From assembly GCA_017305135.1 (NCBI GenBank), contig JAFKNA010000004.1, positions 186,001 to 250,000 on the forward strand: 64,000 nt of DNA. Reading direction: 5' to 3'. The notes below the pieces were generated by a model, which was given only the letters and a program-made list of their open reading frames with translations, was not told where the DNA came from and searched no databases. A program made the translations under genes and the position numbers. This DNA comes from Lysobacterales bacterium. GTDB taxonomy: Bacteria; Pseudomonadota; Gammaproteobacteria; Xanthomonadales; Rhodanobacteraceae. Positions 33,398-41,717 of the stretch are shown here, in pieces (position 1 is the stretch's first letter; the number at the start of each line of letters is the position of its first letter).

Positions 33398-33616
33398 ATG
33401 TCGAAGCTGCTGGATTTCATGCGGGAACTCGGTCGCGATGCGACGCTGGCCGCGGAGTACACGCAGGATGCTGACGGAACGATGCGGAGCGCCGGGCTTT
33501 CCGATGAGGAGCGGCAGGCGATGCTCGACAAGGACTACGACGCGATCAAGCGGCTGACGGGATTGGTCGATGGGCAGTTTGCGACCAATCACAGCGTGGT
33601 CGCGTACACCGAATAG
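33398..33616 (+). CDS. Putative borosin (alpha-N-methylated RiPP) precursor peptide
   Basis: 72 residues. The N-terminal part is helical ([20 protein letters not shown], residues 2-21; then [19 protein letters not shown] and DAIKRLTG). The LG.DA.L...Y ... M...GL...E ... D...IK.L.G pattern is that of the borosin-binding domain in split borosin precursors such as SonA of Shewanella. A hydrophilic C-terminal tail after Gly59 ([13 protein letters not shown]) is the likely core; Val67 and Val68 are plausible N-methylation sites, by analogy only. GGGGAG lies seven bases before ATG 33398. The borosin-type methyltransferase gene starts 16 bases after the stop. Cytosolic before modification. Confidence 0.78.
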   Translation: MSKLLDFMRELGRDATLAAEYTQDADGTMRSAGLSDEERQAMLDKDYDAIKRLTGLVDGQFATNHSVVAYTE

Positions 33617-33632
33617 CCATGAGGCTGATATT

Positions 33633-36173
33633 GTGCCTGCGCCCGGGATATGGCTGCTTCCGATTGCGTTCCTATGGCTCGCGATTGCGGCGACCCCGGC
33701 AATTGCCAACGACGCTCTGGAATCCCAGGTCAGGGAAATCGAGCGGCTTTCCACGACGGCACCGTGGACGGAGTCCAATGCCAGAATTGAACTCCTGGCC
33801 TCTCGCCTCGATGACCTGACGCCAACTCAGCGCCAACGGGTGGAGTTTGTCCGGTTACGCAATCTTGGCCTGGCCGGAGACTATACGGATGCATTGCAGG
33901 GTTTTGCCGAGCTGCTGCAGCAGGACCTTGACCCGGCGTGGCGTGTGTACATAACCGCCACGGGTATCCACCTGGCCGCCAATGCCGAAAACTGGTCGTT
34001 GGCATTCATGTGGCTCAATGCCGCCATGTCGCATCTGCCCGAGGTGCCCAACGAGTCGCCGCGGCTGCTCGGCGCAGCGAGCTATCTCTATACCCTGGTT
34101 GGCGAGACGGACAAGGCGCGCGACCTGGCCCTGCGTGCGCTCCACGAGATCGATCAGGACAAGGATCCACTTACGGCATGCCGGATCCTCGCCGCCGTTG
34201 CCATGGCCGAAGATCATGCCGACAACTATCGCGTGGCCGAGAGTTGGCGGCATCGCCAGATCCAGGCCTGTGAACGCGCCGGCGATCCGGTTTTCATCGC
34301 CACGGGCAAGTACGGCGTTGGCAAGATGGCGGCCAGGCAAGGGCATTACGCAGAAGCCCTTCAATGGGCGGACGAGGCCCTGGATGAGTTCCTGAGGGTC
34401 GGGTTCACCGCTGGCGCATACAGCACCCGGCTGGTCATTGCGGATAGCCTCGTCTCGATGGACCGCGACCTGGACAAGGCGGAAGCCTTGCTGGTGACGA
34501 CCTCGGAGTATTATCGGGAGCAGAAATCCGCTCTCGCCACGGCCGAAACGGAAAGGCTGCTCGCGCGACTCGCCGAGCTGCGCTCGCATGCCGCAGAGGC
34601 ACTCGCGCATCTGAAGGCGGCAATGAGCGCCGCCACGGAGGCGGAGCGCGTCGACCGCAATCGACGCCTCGCCTACCAGCAGATCCAGTTCGACACGCAG
34701 CTCAAGGAGCAGCAGATCACCCTGCTGCAGACCGAGAAGGAACTGGCCGACGTGCAGGCAACTGCGGCCCAGCGCCGCCAGCTCCTGCTGGTCTTCGGAC
34801 TGGCTGGTCTGTTGGTCACGGCCGCGCTGTTGTCCATCCTGCTGCGCCGCGCGGCGCGCGAGCGCCAGCGCTACCGCTGGCAGTCCCAGCACGACAGCCT
34901 GACCGGCCTCTACAACTACCAGCAGGTGCGCAAGCTTGGCGAGGCCGCCTTCACGCGTGCGCGCAACAACGGCCAGCCCTTCACCGCGGTGGTGATCGAC
35001 ATCGACCTCTTCAAGCAGGTCAACGACCGCTACGGCCACGCCGCAGGCGACGAGGCGCTGCGTTCGCTCGGGGCCTGGATTGGCGAGGCGGCCGGCCAAG
35101 GCGCCATCGCCGGGCGCAGCGGCGGCGACGAGTTCACCGTGCTGCTCGAAGCCGATGCGTTGCAGGCCGAGGCCATGCTGCAGCGCCTGCGCGGCCGGAT
35201 CGAGCCGGTCACCGTGTTCGGCCACACCGTTCGCTTCAACATCAGCGCCGGCGTCTGCCAGGCGGACGAGCGCACGCCCACCCTCGAGCAGCTCGTCCAC
35301 GAGGCGGACCAGGCCCTGTACCAGGCCAAGCACGAGGGCCGCGATCGGGTCGTCTGCGCCGGCGACACGGTTTGCGGTTCGGCAACCGGCGCGGGCCTGG
35401 TGGTGGTCGGCAGCGGCATCCAGTTCGGCCGCCACGCCAGCGCGCGCTGCCTCTCGGAGATCCGCGCCGCGCAGGTCGTGTTCTGCCTGGCCGATCCGTT
35501 CGCGCTGGCCATGATCACCGAATCCCGTCCCGACACCATCAACCTGGGCGTCCACTACGCGCCCGGCAAGGACCGGCGCGAGACCTATCGTGAGATCGAC
35601 GCCGCGATCATGAAGGAGTTGCACGCGGGCAAGAAGGTATGCGCGGTGTTCTACGGCCATCCCGGCGTGTTCGCCGACGTGCCGCACCAGGTGATCCGCA
35701 AGGCGCGCGCGGAGGGCATCCCGGCGCGCATGGAACCGGGGATTTCCGCGGAGGCCTGCCTCTACGCGGACCTCGGCATCGATCCCGGCCGGCGCGGCGT
35801 GCAGTCGATGGAAGCGACCCATTTCCTCTTCTACGACCGCCAGCCGGACCCCGCCGGCCTGGTGCTGCTGTGGCAGGTCGCGCTGTCCGGCGACCTCGGC
35901 TGCAGCCGCTTCCATGCCGAGCGCGAGGGCCTTCAGGCGCTGGTCGACAAGCTCCTGCGCTGGTACCCGCCCGGGCACGAGGTGATCCTCTACGAGGCCG
36001 CCCAGTTGCCGATCGACTCGCCGCGCGCCGAGCGCCTCGCCCTGCGCGACCTGCCGGGCGCTCACTACAAGGAATACACCACCCTGGTCATCCCGCCGCT
36101 CGGGGAACTGCAGGTGGACGGCCAGGCGCCGGCCACCCACGCCGGCGCCGCGGACCTGCTCCACCAGGCCTAG
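33633..36173 (+). CDS. TPR sensor-GGDEF-borosin N-methyltransferase fusion protein
   Basis: 846 residues. GTG 33633 has GAGG eight bases upstream and directly opens a signal peptide (residues 1-25, WLLPIAFLWLAIAATPAIA). Residues 26-345 are TPR-like helical repeats, predicted periplasmic. A coiled-coil stretch (345-382) and a membrane helix (384-404) follow. The GGDEF domain (about 419-575) has DSLTGLYN, VVIDIDLFKQVNDRYGH and an intact GGDEF at 497-501; the RxxD inhibitory site is absent. Residues 587-830 resemble OphMA/SonM borosin methyltransferases: VVVGSGIQFG, YAPGKDRRETY (Tyr642, Arg648, Tyr652), YGHPGVF (Tyr674), and EPGISAEACLYADLGIDP. Predicted to make c-di-GMP and methylate backbone amides of the upstream peptide. 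Confidence 0.88.
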   Translation: MPAPGIWLLPIAFLWLAIAATPAIANDALESQVREIERLSTTAPWTESNARIELLASRLDDLTPTQRQRVEFVRLRNLGLAGDYTDALQGFAELLQQDLDPAWRVYITATGIHLAANAENWSLAFMWLNAAMSHLPEVPNESPRLLGAASYLYTLVGETDKARDLALRALHEIDQDKDPLTACRILAAVAMAEDHADNYRVAESWRHRQIQACERAGDPVFIATGKYGVGKMAARQGHYAEALQWADEALDEFLRVGFTAGAYSTRLVIADSLVSMDRDLDKAEALLVTTSEYYREQKSALATAETERLLARLAELRSHAAEALAHLKAAMSAATEAERVDRNRRLAYQQIQFDTQLKEQQITLLQTEKELADVQATAAQRRQLLLVFGLAGLLVTAALLSILLRRAARERQRYRWQSQHDSLTGLYNYQQVRKLGEAAFTRARNNGQPFTAVVIDIDLFKQVNDRYGHAAGDEALRSLGAWIGEAAGQGAIAGRSGGDEFTVLLEADALQAEAMLQRLRGRIEPVTVFGHTVRFNISAGVCQADERTPTLEQLVHEADQALYQAKHEGRDRVVCAGDTVCGSATGAGLVVVGSGIQFGRHASARCLSEIRAAQVVFCLADPFALAMITESRPDTINLGVHYAPGKDRRETYREIDAAIMKELHAGKKVCAVFYGHPGVFADVPHQVIRKARAEGIPARMEPGISAEACLYADLGIDPGRRGVQSMEATHFLFYDRQPDPAGLVLLWQVALSGDLGCSRFHAEREGLQALVDKLLRWYPPGHEVILYEAAQLPIDSPRAERLALRDLPGAHYKEYTTLVIPPLGELQVDGQAPATHAGAADLLHQA

Positions 36174-36266
36174 TCGCGCACGATCCAGCCGGCGGTCGGC
36201 TTTCCGGGTCGCTCTTCCCGCCAGGACCTGCGACCCTTGGGGCTTGTTCCCATCCGGAGTAGCCCG

Positions 36267-36740
36267 ATGCCCCGTCGCTGGATCCAGCTTCCTGCCGCGT
36301 GTTCCCTGGTGTTCCTCTTCGGTTGCCACACCGCGACCGATGAATCCGCGCCCGCGCCCGCGGCTGCCGCCCCGCAAGCGGTCGCGGCGACCGCGCCACG
36401 GACCGGAGTGGTCGAGACCGCTGCTGGCCGCTATCGCTTCACCCCGAGCACCTGCGCCATCCACGACGGGAATGGCGCGCCCGACATCGAGGTCGGCGGG
36501 CCGGGAACGGCGCCGGACGGCGAACGCATCTACGTCGAGTTCAGCTCCACCGCCCGCGCCCTCGACATCCACCTCGGCGTGGACACGCCGTTCGCAAGCC
36601 CGGAGCGATCCCTCCGCGCTGGCGTCGGCAGCGGGGAGATGCCGATCGAAGTCACCGGACGCACCATCCGCGTCGCCGAACTGGAGCTGGTCGATGATGC
36701 CGGCAGCCGGGAGGCCGGGAGTTTGCTGATCGAGTGCTGA
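36267..36740 (+). CDS. Lipoprotein of unknown function
   Basis: 157 residues with lipoprotein signal ending LFGC (residue 20). An Ala/Pro-rich linker follows, then a domain with GRYRFTPSTCAIHDGNGAPD and IYVEFSSTARALDIHLGVDT. Two Cys in the mature part (CAIHDG and the terminal LLIEC) could pair. I do not recognise a family. ATG 36267 has GGAG nine bases upstream. Same direction as the borosin-like pair but 93 bases away, so co-transcription is possible though unproven. Confidence 0.72.
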   Translation: MPRRWIQLPAACSLVFLFGCHTATDESAPAPAAAAPQAVAATAPRTGVVETAAGRYRFTPSTCAIHDGNGAPDIEVGGPGTAPDGERIYVEFSSTARALDIHLGVDTPFASPERSLRAGVGSGEMPIEVTGRTIRVAELELVDDAGSREAGSLLIEC

Positions 36741-37262
36741 CAGGGGCCGCGAAAGCAGCCCTGCTTGCTTCGCGACGGCACGCCCGGGAAGAAGCGACGC
36801 CTCCTGAAACGTGTAATGCCGCCACCCGGTCGCATGCATGCCTTGTAGGAGCGCACCTGGGCGCGACCACCGTCGCGTCCCGACGCCGGTGCGCGGGATT
36901 GCATGAGCCCCGTGCAGGCGATGGCGCAGCCCCAGCGGGCGAGGCCGGGTCGCGACCAGGGTCGCTCCTACGAAAGCCACGGCCCTCCTGCCACGCTGAT
37001 GTCCCCACCCGGCCGCCCACAGGGTGGGTTCCCACGAAATCACGTAACGCCGTAGGAGCGCACCCTGTGCGCGACCACCGTCGCGTCCTGGCAGCAGTGC
37101 GCAGGATTGCGGAAGCCTCGCGCAGGCGACCCAAGGTAGCGCCAGCAGGCGAGGCCGGGTCGCGACCAGGGTCGCTCCTACGAAAGCAATGGCCGGTCCT
37201 GCCACGCTGATGACCGCCGCCGATCGCCCACAGGGTGGGCTCCTACGAAAGCCACGGTCGGG
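36741..37262. repeat. Two-unit repeat of GTAGGAGCG..CGACC palindromes
   Basis: Units at 36845-36985 and 37051-37188, about 206 bases apart, share GTAGGAGCGCACC, CGACCACCGTCGCGTCC, GCGAGGCCGGGTCGCGACCA and GGGTCGCTCCTACGAAAGC. CCCACAGGGTGGG motifs (37017, 37228) follow each. No gene in these 520 bases. Largest cluster of this family in the window. Confidence 0.75.
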
Positions 37263-37649
37263 CTATTCCTGGCCTTTCAGCACCTCGGTGCACTGCAGCG
37301 TCCCGTTCGGGAACTCGAGTACGCCGGTCTGGCCTTCCTTTACGACTTGGTGGATGACCCGGCACTCGGTCCAGCCGGCCATCGACTTGGCGGCGTCGCC
37401 GTCCATTGCGACGTGCATGACGTCGCCCTCCCAGCGGGCTTTCGCGTTGCGCTTCTTGAATGCGCCCTCGATTCCGGCCACGAGTCCATCCCGGGCCCTG
37501 TTCGCATCGCTCGCGGCGGGCCGCGGGGCGGCGGCGTGTGTGGCGGGCGGCGCGGCTTCGGGAGCGGTCCCCGCTTCCTGGCTGCAGCCGGTGCCGACGG
37601 CGAGCGCGGCGGCGATGAAGATGGCGATGACCGGTCGGGAAGGTTTCAT
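37263..37649 (-). CDS. Exported protein of unknown function, possible lipoprotein
   Basis: 128 residues from ATG 37649. Signal (VIAIFIAAALAVGTGCSQ) with a Cys at residue 22, though the lipobox is imperfect. An Ala/Pro linker leads to a small domain: GLVAGIEGAFKKRNAKARWE, VMHVAMDGDAAKSMAGWTEC, VIHQVVKEGQTGVLEFPNGT. Two Cys in the mature domain could form a disulfide. Family not recognised. Probably periplasmic. Downstream of the BCCT transporter gene on the same strand, 46 bases away. Confidence 0.72.
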   Translation of the reverse strand: MKPSRPVIAIFIAAALAVGTGCSQEAGTAPEAAPPATHAAAPRPAASDANRARDGLVAGIEGAFKKRNAKARWEGDVMHVAMDGDAAKSMAGWTECRVIHQVVKEGQTGVLEFPNGTLQCTEVLKGQE

Positions 37650-37695
37650 CGGGTCGGGGTTCCTCTTGGCGGACGTGAGGCCCAAGCATAGCCGT

Positions 37696-39291
37696 TCATA
37701 CCGTGGGATCCTGGGGTGCGACCGGCGAGGGGTCCTTTGGCGCGGGTGCGGATGGCACCTGCGCGCCGCCCTCGTCACGCATCCAGCGCCGCACCGCCTG
37801 GCGGAAGGCCAGTTCCTCGTGTTCGGCGCGTTCCTCGTCCTCGCGCAGCACGCGCAGCAGGGAGAAGCACACCGCGAGCAGCACCAGCGTGAAGGGCAGG
37901 GCGCTGATGATGGCCATCGATTGCAGCCCCTCGAGCCCGCCGGCGACCAGCAGGATCGCGGCGACCGCCGCTTGCGCCACGCCCCACACCAGCTTTTTCC
38001 AGGCCGGCGGATTCATGTCGCCGTCCGAGGACATCGTCGCCAGCACCAGGGTGGCCGAGTCGGCCGAGGTGACGAAGAAGCTGAGCAGCAGCGTGGTCGC
38101 CAGCACCGACAGCACGATGGACCAGGGCAGCACGTCCAGCATCCGGAACAGTACCTGCTCGGCACCTTCCGCGAATGCGGCGAGGAGGTTCGCGTCGCCC
38201 TCGATCTGCATGTGCAGCGCCGTCCCGCCGAGCGCGGCGAACCAGATGAAGCTGACCAGCGCCGGTACCGCCAGCACGCCGGAAATGAACTCGCGAATGG
38301 TGCGTCCGCGCGAGACCTGGGCGATGAACGAGCCGACGAACGGCGCCCAACTGATCCACCACGCCCAGTAGAAGATGGTCCAGTCCGCGACCCAGGTGCC
38401 GCGGCTGAAGGGCGTCATGCGCAGGCTCATCTCCGGCAGGTTGTTGAGGTACTGCCCGAGCGTGCTGGTGAACGTGTCGAAGATGAAGCCGGTGGGCCCG
38501 AACACGAACACCGCGAGCAGCAGCGCGATGGCCAGCCCCATGTTGAGGTTGGACAGCCACTTGATGCCGCGATGCAGGCCGGTGGTCGCGGAAAGGAGGT
38601 ACAGCACCATGGCCGCCGCGATGATGCCGAGGCGGGTCGCGGTGTTCTGCGGCAGGCCGAACACGTGTTCGAGGCCGGCGCCGATCTGCAGGGCGCCGAA
38701 ACCGAGCGACGTCGCCACGCCGATCGCCGTGGCGATGATCGCGAGGATATCGACAAGACGGCCGAACCAGCCGTCCACCCAGCGCCCGCAGAGCGGCCGC
38801 AGCAGCTCGCTGATCAGCCCGCGCCGGCCGTGGTTGAACTTGAACCAGGCCATGGCCAGGCCCAGCACCGCATAGATCGCCCAGGGGTGCAGGCCCCAGT
38901 GGAAGAACGAATAGCGCAGCGCCGCGCGCGCCGCGGCATTGCCCAGCGGATCGACGCCGGGCGGCGGCTCGGCGAAATGCGCGATGGGTTCGGCCGCCCC
39001 CCAGAACACGAGGCCAATGCCCATGCCGGCCGAGAACAGCATTGCGAACCAGGTCGGCGCGGAAAACTCCGGAACCGCATCCTCGCCGCCGATCCGCAGC
39101 TTCCCGAAACGGCTGAAGCCGAGGTAGAGCAGGAAGGCGACGATGAAGAAGACCACCAGCAGGTAGAACCAGCCGCCATAGGCGATCGACCCGCCGAGCG
39201 CCGTCTGCATGAGCGCCGCCAGTTCCGCGGGTGCAAGGCTGCCTGCCAGTACCAGCAGCGCGAGCGCCGCCAGTGCGATCGAAAAGACCAT
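37696..39291 (-). CDS. BCCT-family transporter (betaine/choline/carnitine)
   Basis: 531 residues, twelve hydrophobic helices. Family signature in helix 8 region: WTIFYWAWWISWAPFVGSFI, with AQVSRGRTIREFISGVL; the substrate-box aromatic residues are in this stretch. Other marks are FSAGMGIGLVFWGAAEPIAH (Gly-rich helix 3) and FFVTSADSATLVLATMSS. Imports a quaternary-ammonium osmolyte with Na+ or H+. I chose ATG 39291 since AGGAG is eight bases before it and only two before the ATG at 39297. The C-tail is charged and Pro-rich, as expected for an osmosensing tail. Confidence 0.93.
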   Translation of the reverse strand: MVFSIALAALALLVLAGSLAPAELAALMQTALGGSIAYGGWFYLLVVFFIVAFLLYLGFSRFGKLRIGGEDAVPEFSAPTWFAMLFSAGMGIGLVFWGAAEPIAHFAEPPPGVDPLGNAAARAALRYSFFHWGLHPWAIYAVLGLAMAWFKFNHGRRGLISELLRPLCGRWVDGWFGRLVDILAIIATAIGVATSLGFGALQIGAGLEHVFGLPQNTATRLGIIAAAMVLYLLSATTGLHRGIKWLSNLNMGLAIALLLAVFVFGPTGFIFDTFTSTLGQYLNNLPEMSLRMTPFSRGTWVADWTIFYWAWWISWAPFVGSFIAQVSRGRTIREFISGVLAVPALVSFIWFAALGGTALHMQIEGDANLLAAFAEGAEQVLFRMLDVLPWSIVLSVLATTLLLSFFVTSADSATLVLATMSSDGDMNPPAWKKLVWGVAQAAVAAILLVAGGLEGLQSMAIISALPFTLVLLAVCFSLLRVLREDEERAEHEELAFRQAVRRWMRDEGGAQVPSAPAPKDPSPVAPQDPTV

Positions 39292-39455
39292 GCGCATGTC
39301 TCCTGGCCGGACGGACGGCAGGGCGAAACCCATTCACCCTGCGAGCGGACAGGGTACAACGCGCGGCACCACGACCCGGCGCGTGCGTCCCGGCGAACTC
39401 GCCTCCTTCCGCCGGGCGTGGCAATCTGGATGCACCGATCCCACAGTTGCCAGGC

Positions 39456-40001
39456 ATGAGCGATACACCACTCCGGTTTGTGGCGCGGCTGCTGCGTCCA
39501 GCCACCCCCAAGGGCGCCACCTGGACCTTCCTGCTGCTTCCCGGCGATGCCAGCGCGGCGCTGCCCTCGCGCGGGCTGGTCACCGTCGAGGGAGCCCTCG
39601 CCGACGCGCCGTTCCAGGCCACGCTGCAGCCAGACGGCAAGGGCGGGCACTGGATGAAAGTGCCAAAAGCGCTGCTGCAGTCCGCCTCGGTGCGGGCGGG
39701 TGACGAGGTCCATCTCCAGATCGCCCCGATTGCCGAAGAACCCGAACCAAAGGTTCCCGCGCCATTGCGCGCGGCACTGGCCGCCGAGCCCGCCGCCAAG
39801 CTTGCGTGGAAAAGCCTCACGCCGGTCGGCCGGCGCGACTGGATCCACTGGATCGAATCGGCGAAGAAGGCCGAAACGGTCGAGCGCCGCATCGCCACCA
39901 CCTGCGATATGCTCGCCAGCGGCAAGCGGCGCGTATGCTGCTTCGACCGCTCGGGCATCTACGGCGGCGGCATGGCCGCGCCCCAGGCGATGGCGGACTG
40001 A
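39456..40001 (+). CDS. DUF1905/YdeI-OmdA domain protein
   Basis: 181 residues. An N-terminal DUF1905 beta-barrel-like domain (FVARLLRPATPKGATWTFLL, LVTVEGALADAPFQATLQPD, HWMKVPKALLQSASVRAGDE) is followed by the YdeI/OmdA helical part (SLTPVGRRDWIHWIESAKKA, ETVERRIATTCDMLASGKRR). Homologues have been linked to resistance against bacteriocins or to outer-membrane changes; mechanism unclear. Its TGA overlaps an ATG of a small downstream frame. The integron cassette array starts within 200 bases. Confidence 0.85.
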   Translation: MSDTPLRFVARLLRPATPKGATWTFLLLPGDASAALPSRGLVTVEGALADAPFQATLQPDGKGGHWMKVPKALLQSASVRAGDEVHLQIAPIAEEPEPKVPAPLRAALAAEPAAKLAWKSLTPVGRRDWIHWIESAKKAETVERRIATTCDMLASGKRRVCCFDRSGIYGGGMAAPQAMAD

Positions 40002-40150
40002 TGCGTTTCGAGGGAATTGCCACCCGTCCGCCGCGTCGCTTGCATCATCCGCTGCCCGATGGGAGGATCGCACGGGTGCCCTTGCTCGACGGGCAAAGGC
40101 TGCGGGATTGGATTGCAGGATTAGGCTGCGGCATTTGTGGAAGACGATGA
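40001..40150 (+). CDS. Small frame overlapping the OmdA-like gene, uncertain
   Basis: 49 residues (MRFEGIATRPPRRLHHPLPD then ARVPLLDGQRLRDWIAG). The ATG overlaps the preceding TGA, which suggests coupling, but there is no homology I recognise. It may be the start of a gene cut by the integron-like array that follows. Confidence 0.3.
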   Translation: MRFEGIATRPPRRLHHPLPDGRIARVPLLDGQRLRDWIAGLGCGICGRR

Positions 40151-40244
40151 TTGCTTGGGGAATGTTTCGCCCACTGGCGAAGTTGAGCTGGAGTTAGGCT
40201 GCGGGATTACATTCCGCTTTGTCGTCGAATAGTAGTTAGGCCGC

Positions 40245-40538
40245 ATGAGACAGACCACCGCATCCAACCTGGCCCTTCTTCTTGCTGTACTGGCTTGGCC
40301 GCTCATCTATTACGTCCTTATGTCACAGCTCGGTGACTACCGCCCAGGCACACCCAGTGAGGTTATTCTGGCCAATCGGCGAGTATCCGTTGCCGTTCTA
40401 TCGGCTGGGTTCTTGTCTTTTCTAGGGGCGCTGTGGCTTTCCGGTTACAGCTTTACTGGGGCAAAAATGCGTTCAACCCTTGCGGCACTTGTTTGCGTTG
40501 GACTCATCGCATTTGGCATTGCCGGCCTATGGCTGTGA
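40245..40538 (+). CDS. Cassette 1: small three-helix membrane protein
   Basis: 97 residues with three hydrophobic helices (LALLLAVLAWPLIYYVLM, VSVAVLSAGFLSFLGALWLS, LAALVCVGLIAFGIAGLWL). No named domain. The ATG lies four bases after a GTTAGGC core site, which is the normal position of a cassette gene start, and the stop lies seven bases before the attC. Cassette-encoded membrane proteins of this size are frequent and usually uncharacterised. Confidence 0.68.
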   Translation: MRQTTASNLALLLAVLAWPLIYYVLMSQLGDYRPGTPSEVILANRRVSVAVLSAGFLSFLGALWLSGYSFTGAKMRSTLAALVCVGLIAFGIAGLWL

Positions 40539-40545
40539 CAATGCG

Positions 40546-40604
40546 GTCTAACAATTCATTCAAGCCGACGTTGCTTCGCAACGCGGCTTAATTCAGGCGT
40601 TAGA
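40546..40604 (+). other. attC site 1 (59 bp, canonical)
   Basis: Begins GTCTAAC and ends CGTTAGA. The interior has TCAAGCCGACGTTGCTTCGC and AACGCGGCTTAA, forming the imperfect palindrome with extrahelical bases typical of attC. Best preserved of the array. Confidence 0.88.
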
Positions 40605-40606
40605 TC

Positions 40607-41002
40607 TTGTTCGTGCATAGCCGACAGATCGCATGCTTATTGCTTGCATGTTTGGTGGCTGGCTGCGTGTCATTCTCCAGCCCGCCACGCACAGCGCCGG
40701 TCCCACCACCGTTGGCCCACGCCTCGTGTCCGGCGCTCCCCGCCGGATTAAAGCTATTTTCTGGAATTCCGCTTGCAGAGGTGGATCGAATTGGCCGGTT
40801 TCCTATGCAGCAACCAGAGAGACGCTATATTGGTACAACGACCGACTTATGGCGTAAGTTCCGCGATGAACTCGAACCGGCCGACCTGGTCTTCGAGTAC
40901 GCCAATGACGAGAGCTGGAAGGGTGTTGCGTTCAATCACGGTGGTTTGGCAGCGTTTCGTGGTGGCTGCACGATCAAAATCGTGCAGATCTGGATAACAT
41001 GA
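40607..41002 (+). CDS. Cassette 2: lipoprotein of unknown function
   Basis: 131 residues with lipoprotein signal ending VAGC (IACLLLACLVAGC). The mature part contains ASCPALPAGLKLFSGIPLAE, WRKFRDELEPADLVFEYAND and GGLAAFRGGCTIKIVQIWI. The start is a TTG directly after the attC, or a GTG six bases on. No named family. Likely envelope-anchored. Confidence 0.65.
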   Translation: MFVHSRQIACLLLACLVAGCVSFSSPPRTAPVPPPLAHASCPALPAGLKLFSGIPLAEVDRIGRFPMQQPERRYIGTTTDLWRKFRDELEPADLVFEYANDESWKGVAFNHGGLAAFRGGCTIKIVQIWIT

Positions 41003-41251
41003 CGGTCTAACAGCTAACAATTTGTGCAAACCGATGCCGCTTCCGAGCCCAGTCTTGTTCACCTCGCACGCTGAGAACATGTTCTTTGCCATATCCACGC
41101 CCTGCGGTTATAGTGCCCATGGAGACTTCTTCTGCTGTTGACGGTTGTGTTGCAACACAATCATGGCCTACGAGGCCGCGGGAGGGGAAGTCTTCTTTTT
41201 ACTCATTCAAGGCGGACGGCTTCGCCGTCGCTTAATTTGGCATCAAGCTGC
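41003..41251 (+). other. Degenerate attC region between cassettes 2 and 3
   Basis: GTCTAAC at 41005-41011 starts an attC that is then lost. A second attC half, ATTCAAGGCGGACGGCTTCG then CCGTCGCTTAATTTGG (41204-41239), ends just before cassette 3. Between them is a perfect 16-base palindrome TTGTGTTGCAACACAA (41144-41159) and no supported gene. Two attC sites may have recombined or a cassette decayed here. Confidence 0.55.
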
Positions 41252-41620
41252 ATGAGATATCTCGTCGCTATTGTCGCTTTTATGCTTTTCCTCTTGCCGA
41301 GTGCTTTACTGGCTGAGGTATCGGATAAGGCTGCCTCAATTTCGCAAGTTTGGTTCTACTACATAGTCTTAGGACTAATTTCGTTTTGCGCTGGTCGCTA
41401 CCGCTTTCTTCTTGGCGCAGCTGTGCTGCCACTTTCGTGCTTTCTTATCTACGCAGGCTGCAGCACGCTATCCGATCCTCATGTGGGTTCGGCGCTCATG
41501 GCTGAGCAGGGCTGGCCTTACGTGCTTGCGGTATACGGTGGCGCAGTTCTTCTGCTTCTGCTCCATGGGTTGGGCCTGTACACGGGTTGGCGTCGTAACG
41601 GGCTGCTTGGTGAGACTTAA
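41252..41620 (+). CDS. Cassette 3: membrane protein of unknown function
   Basis: 122 residues: a signal-like first helix (YLVAIVAFMLFLLPSALLAE) and three further helices (VWFYYIVLGLISFCAG, FLLGAAVLPLSCFLIYAG, YVLAVYGGAVLLLLLHGLGL). The ATG at 41252 follows the attC remnant; upstream extension to 41138 would run through attC. No named domain. Confidence 0.65.
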   Translation: MRYLVAIVAFMLFLLPSALLAEVSDKAASISQVWFYYIVLGLISFCAGRYRFLLGAAVLPLSCFLIYAGCSTLSDPHVGSALMAEQGWPYVLAVYGGAVLLLLLHGLGLYTGWRRNGLLGET

Positions 41621-41626
41621 CGTGCA

Positions 41627-41684
41627 GTCTAACAAATCCGTAAGAGCCGCGCCATTCCACGGCGGGGCTACTTCAAGCGTTGGA
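41627..41684 (+). other. attC site 2
   Basis: Begins GTCTAAC, ends CGTTGGA. Interior GAGCCGCGCCATTCCACGGC then GGGGCTACTTCAAG gives the expected near-palindrome. 58 bases, between cassettes 3 and 4. Confidence 0.8.
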
Positions 41685-41717
41685 GCATATTGATATATCA
41701 ACCACTTTGGAGCATTG

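Noticed and set aside
33570-33632. Earlier ATG for the GGDEF-methyltransferase fusion
   Set aside because: It overlaps the precursor gene by 47 bases and would bury the signal peptide; GTG 33633 with GAGG gives a clean signal.
37263-37778. 171-residue version of the exported protein
   Set aside because: The extra 43 residues are Arg/His/Pro-rich without signal character; ATG 37649 begins a normal signal peptide.
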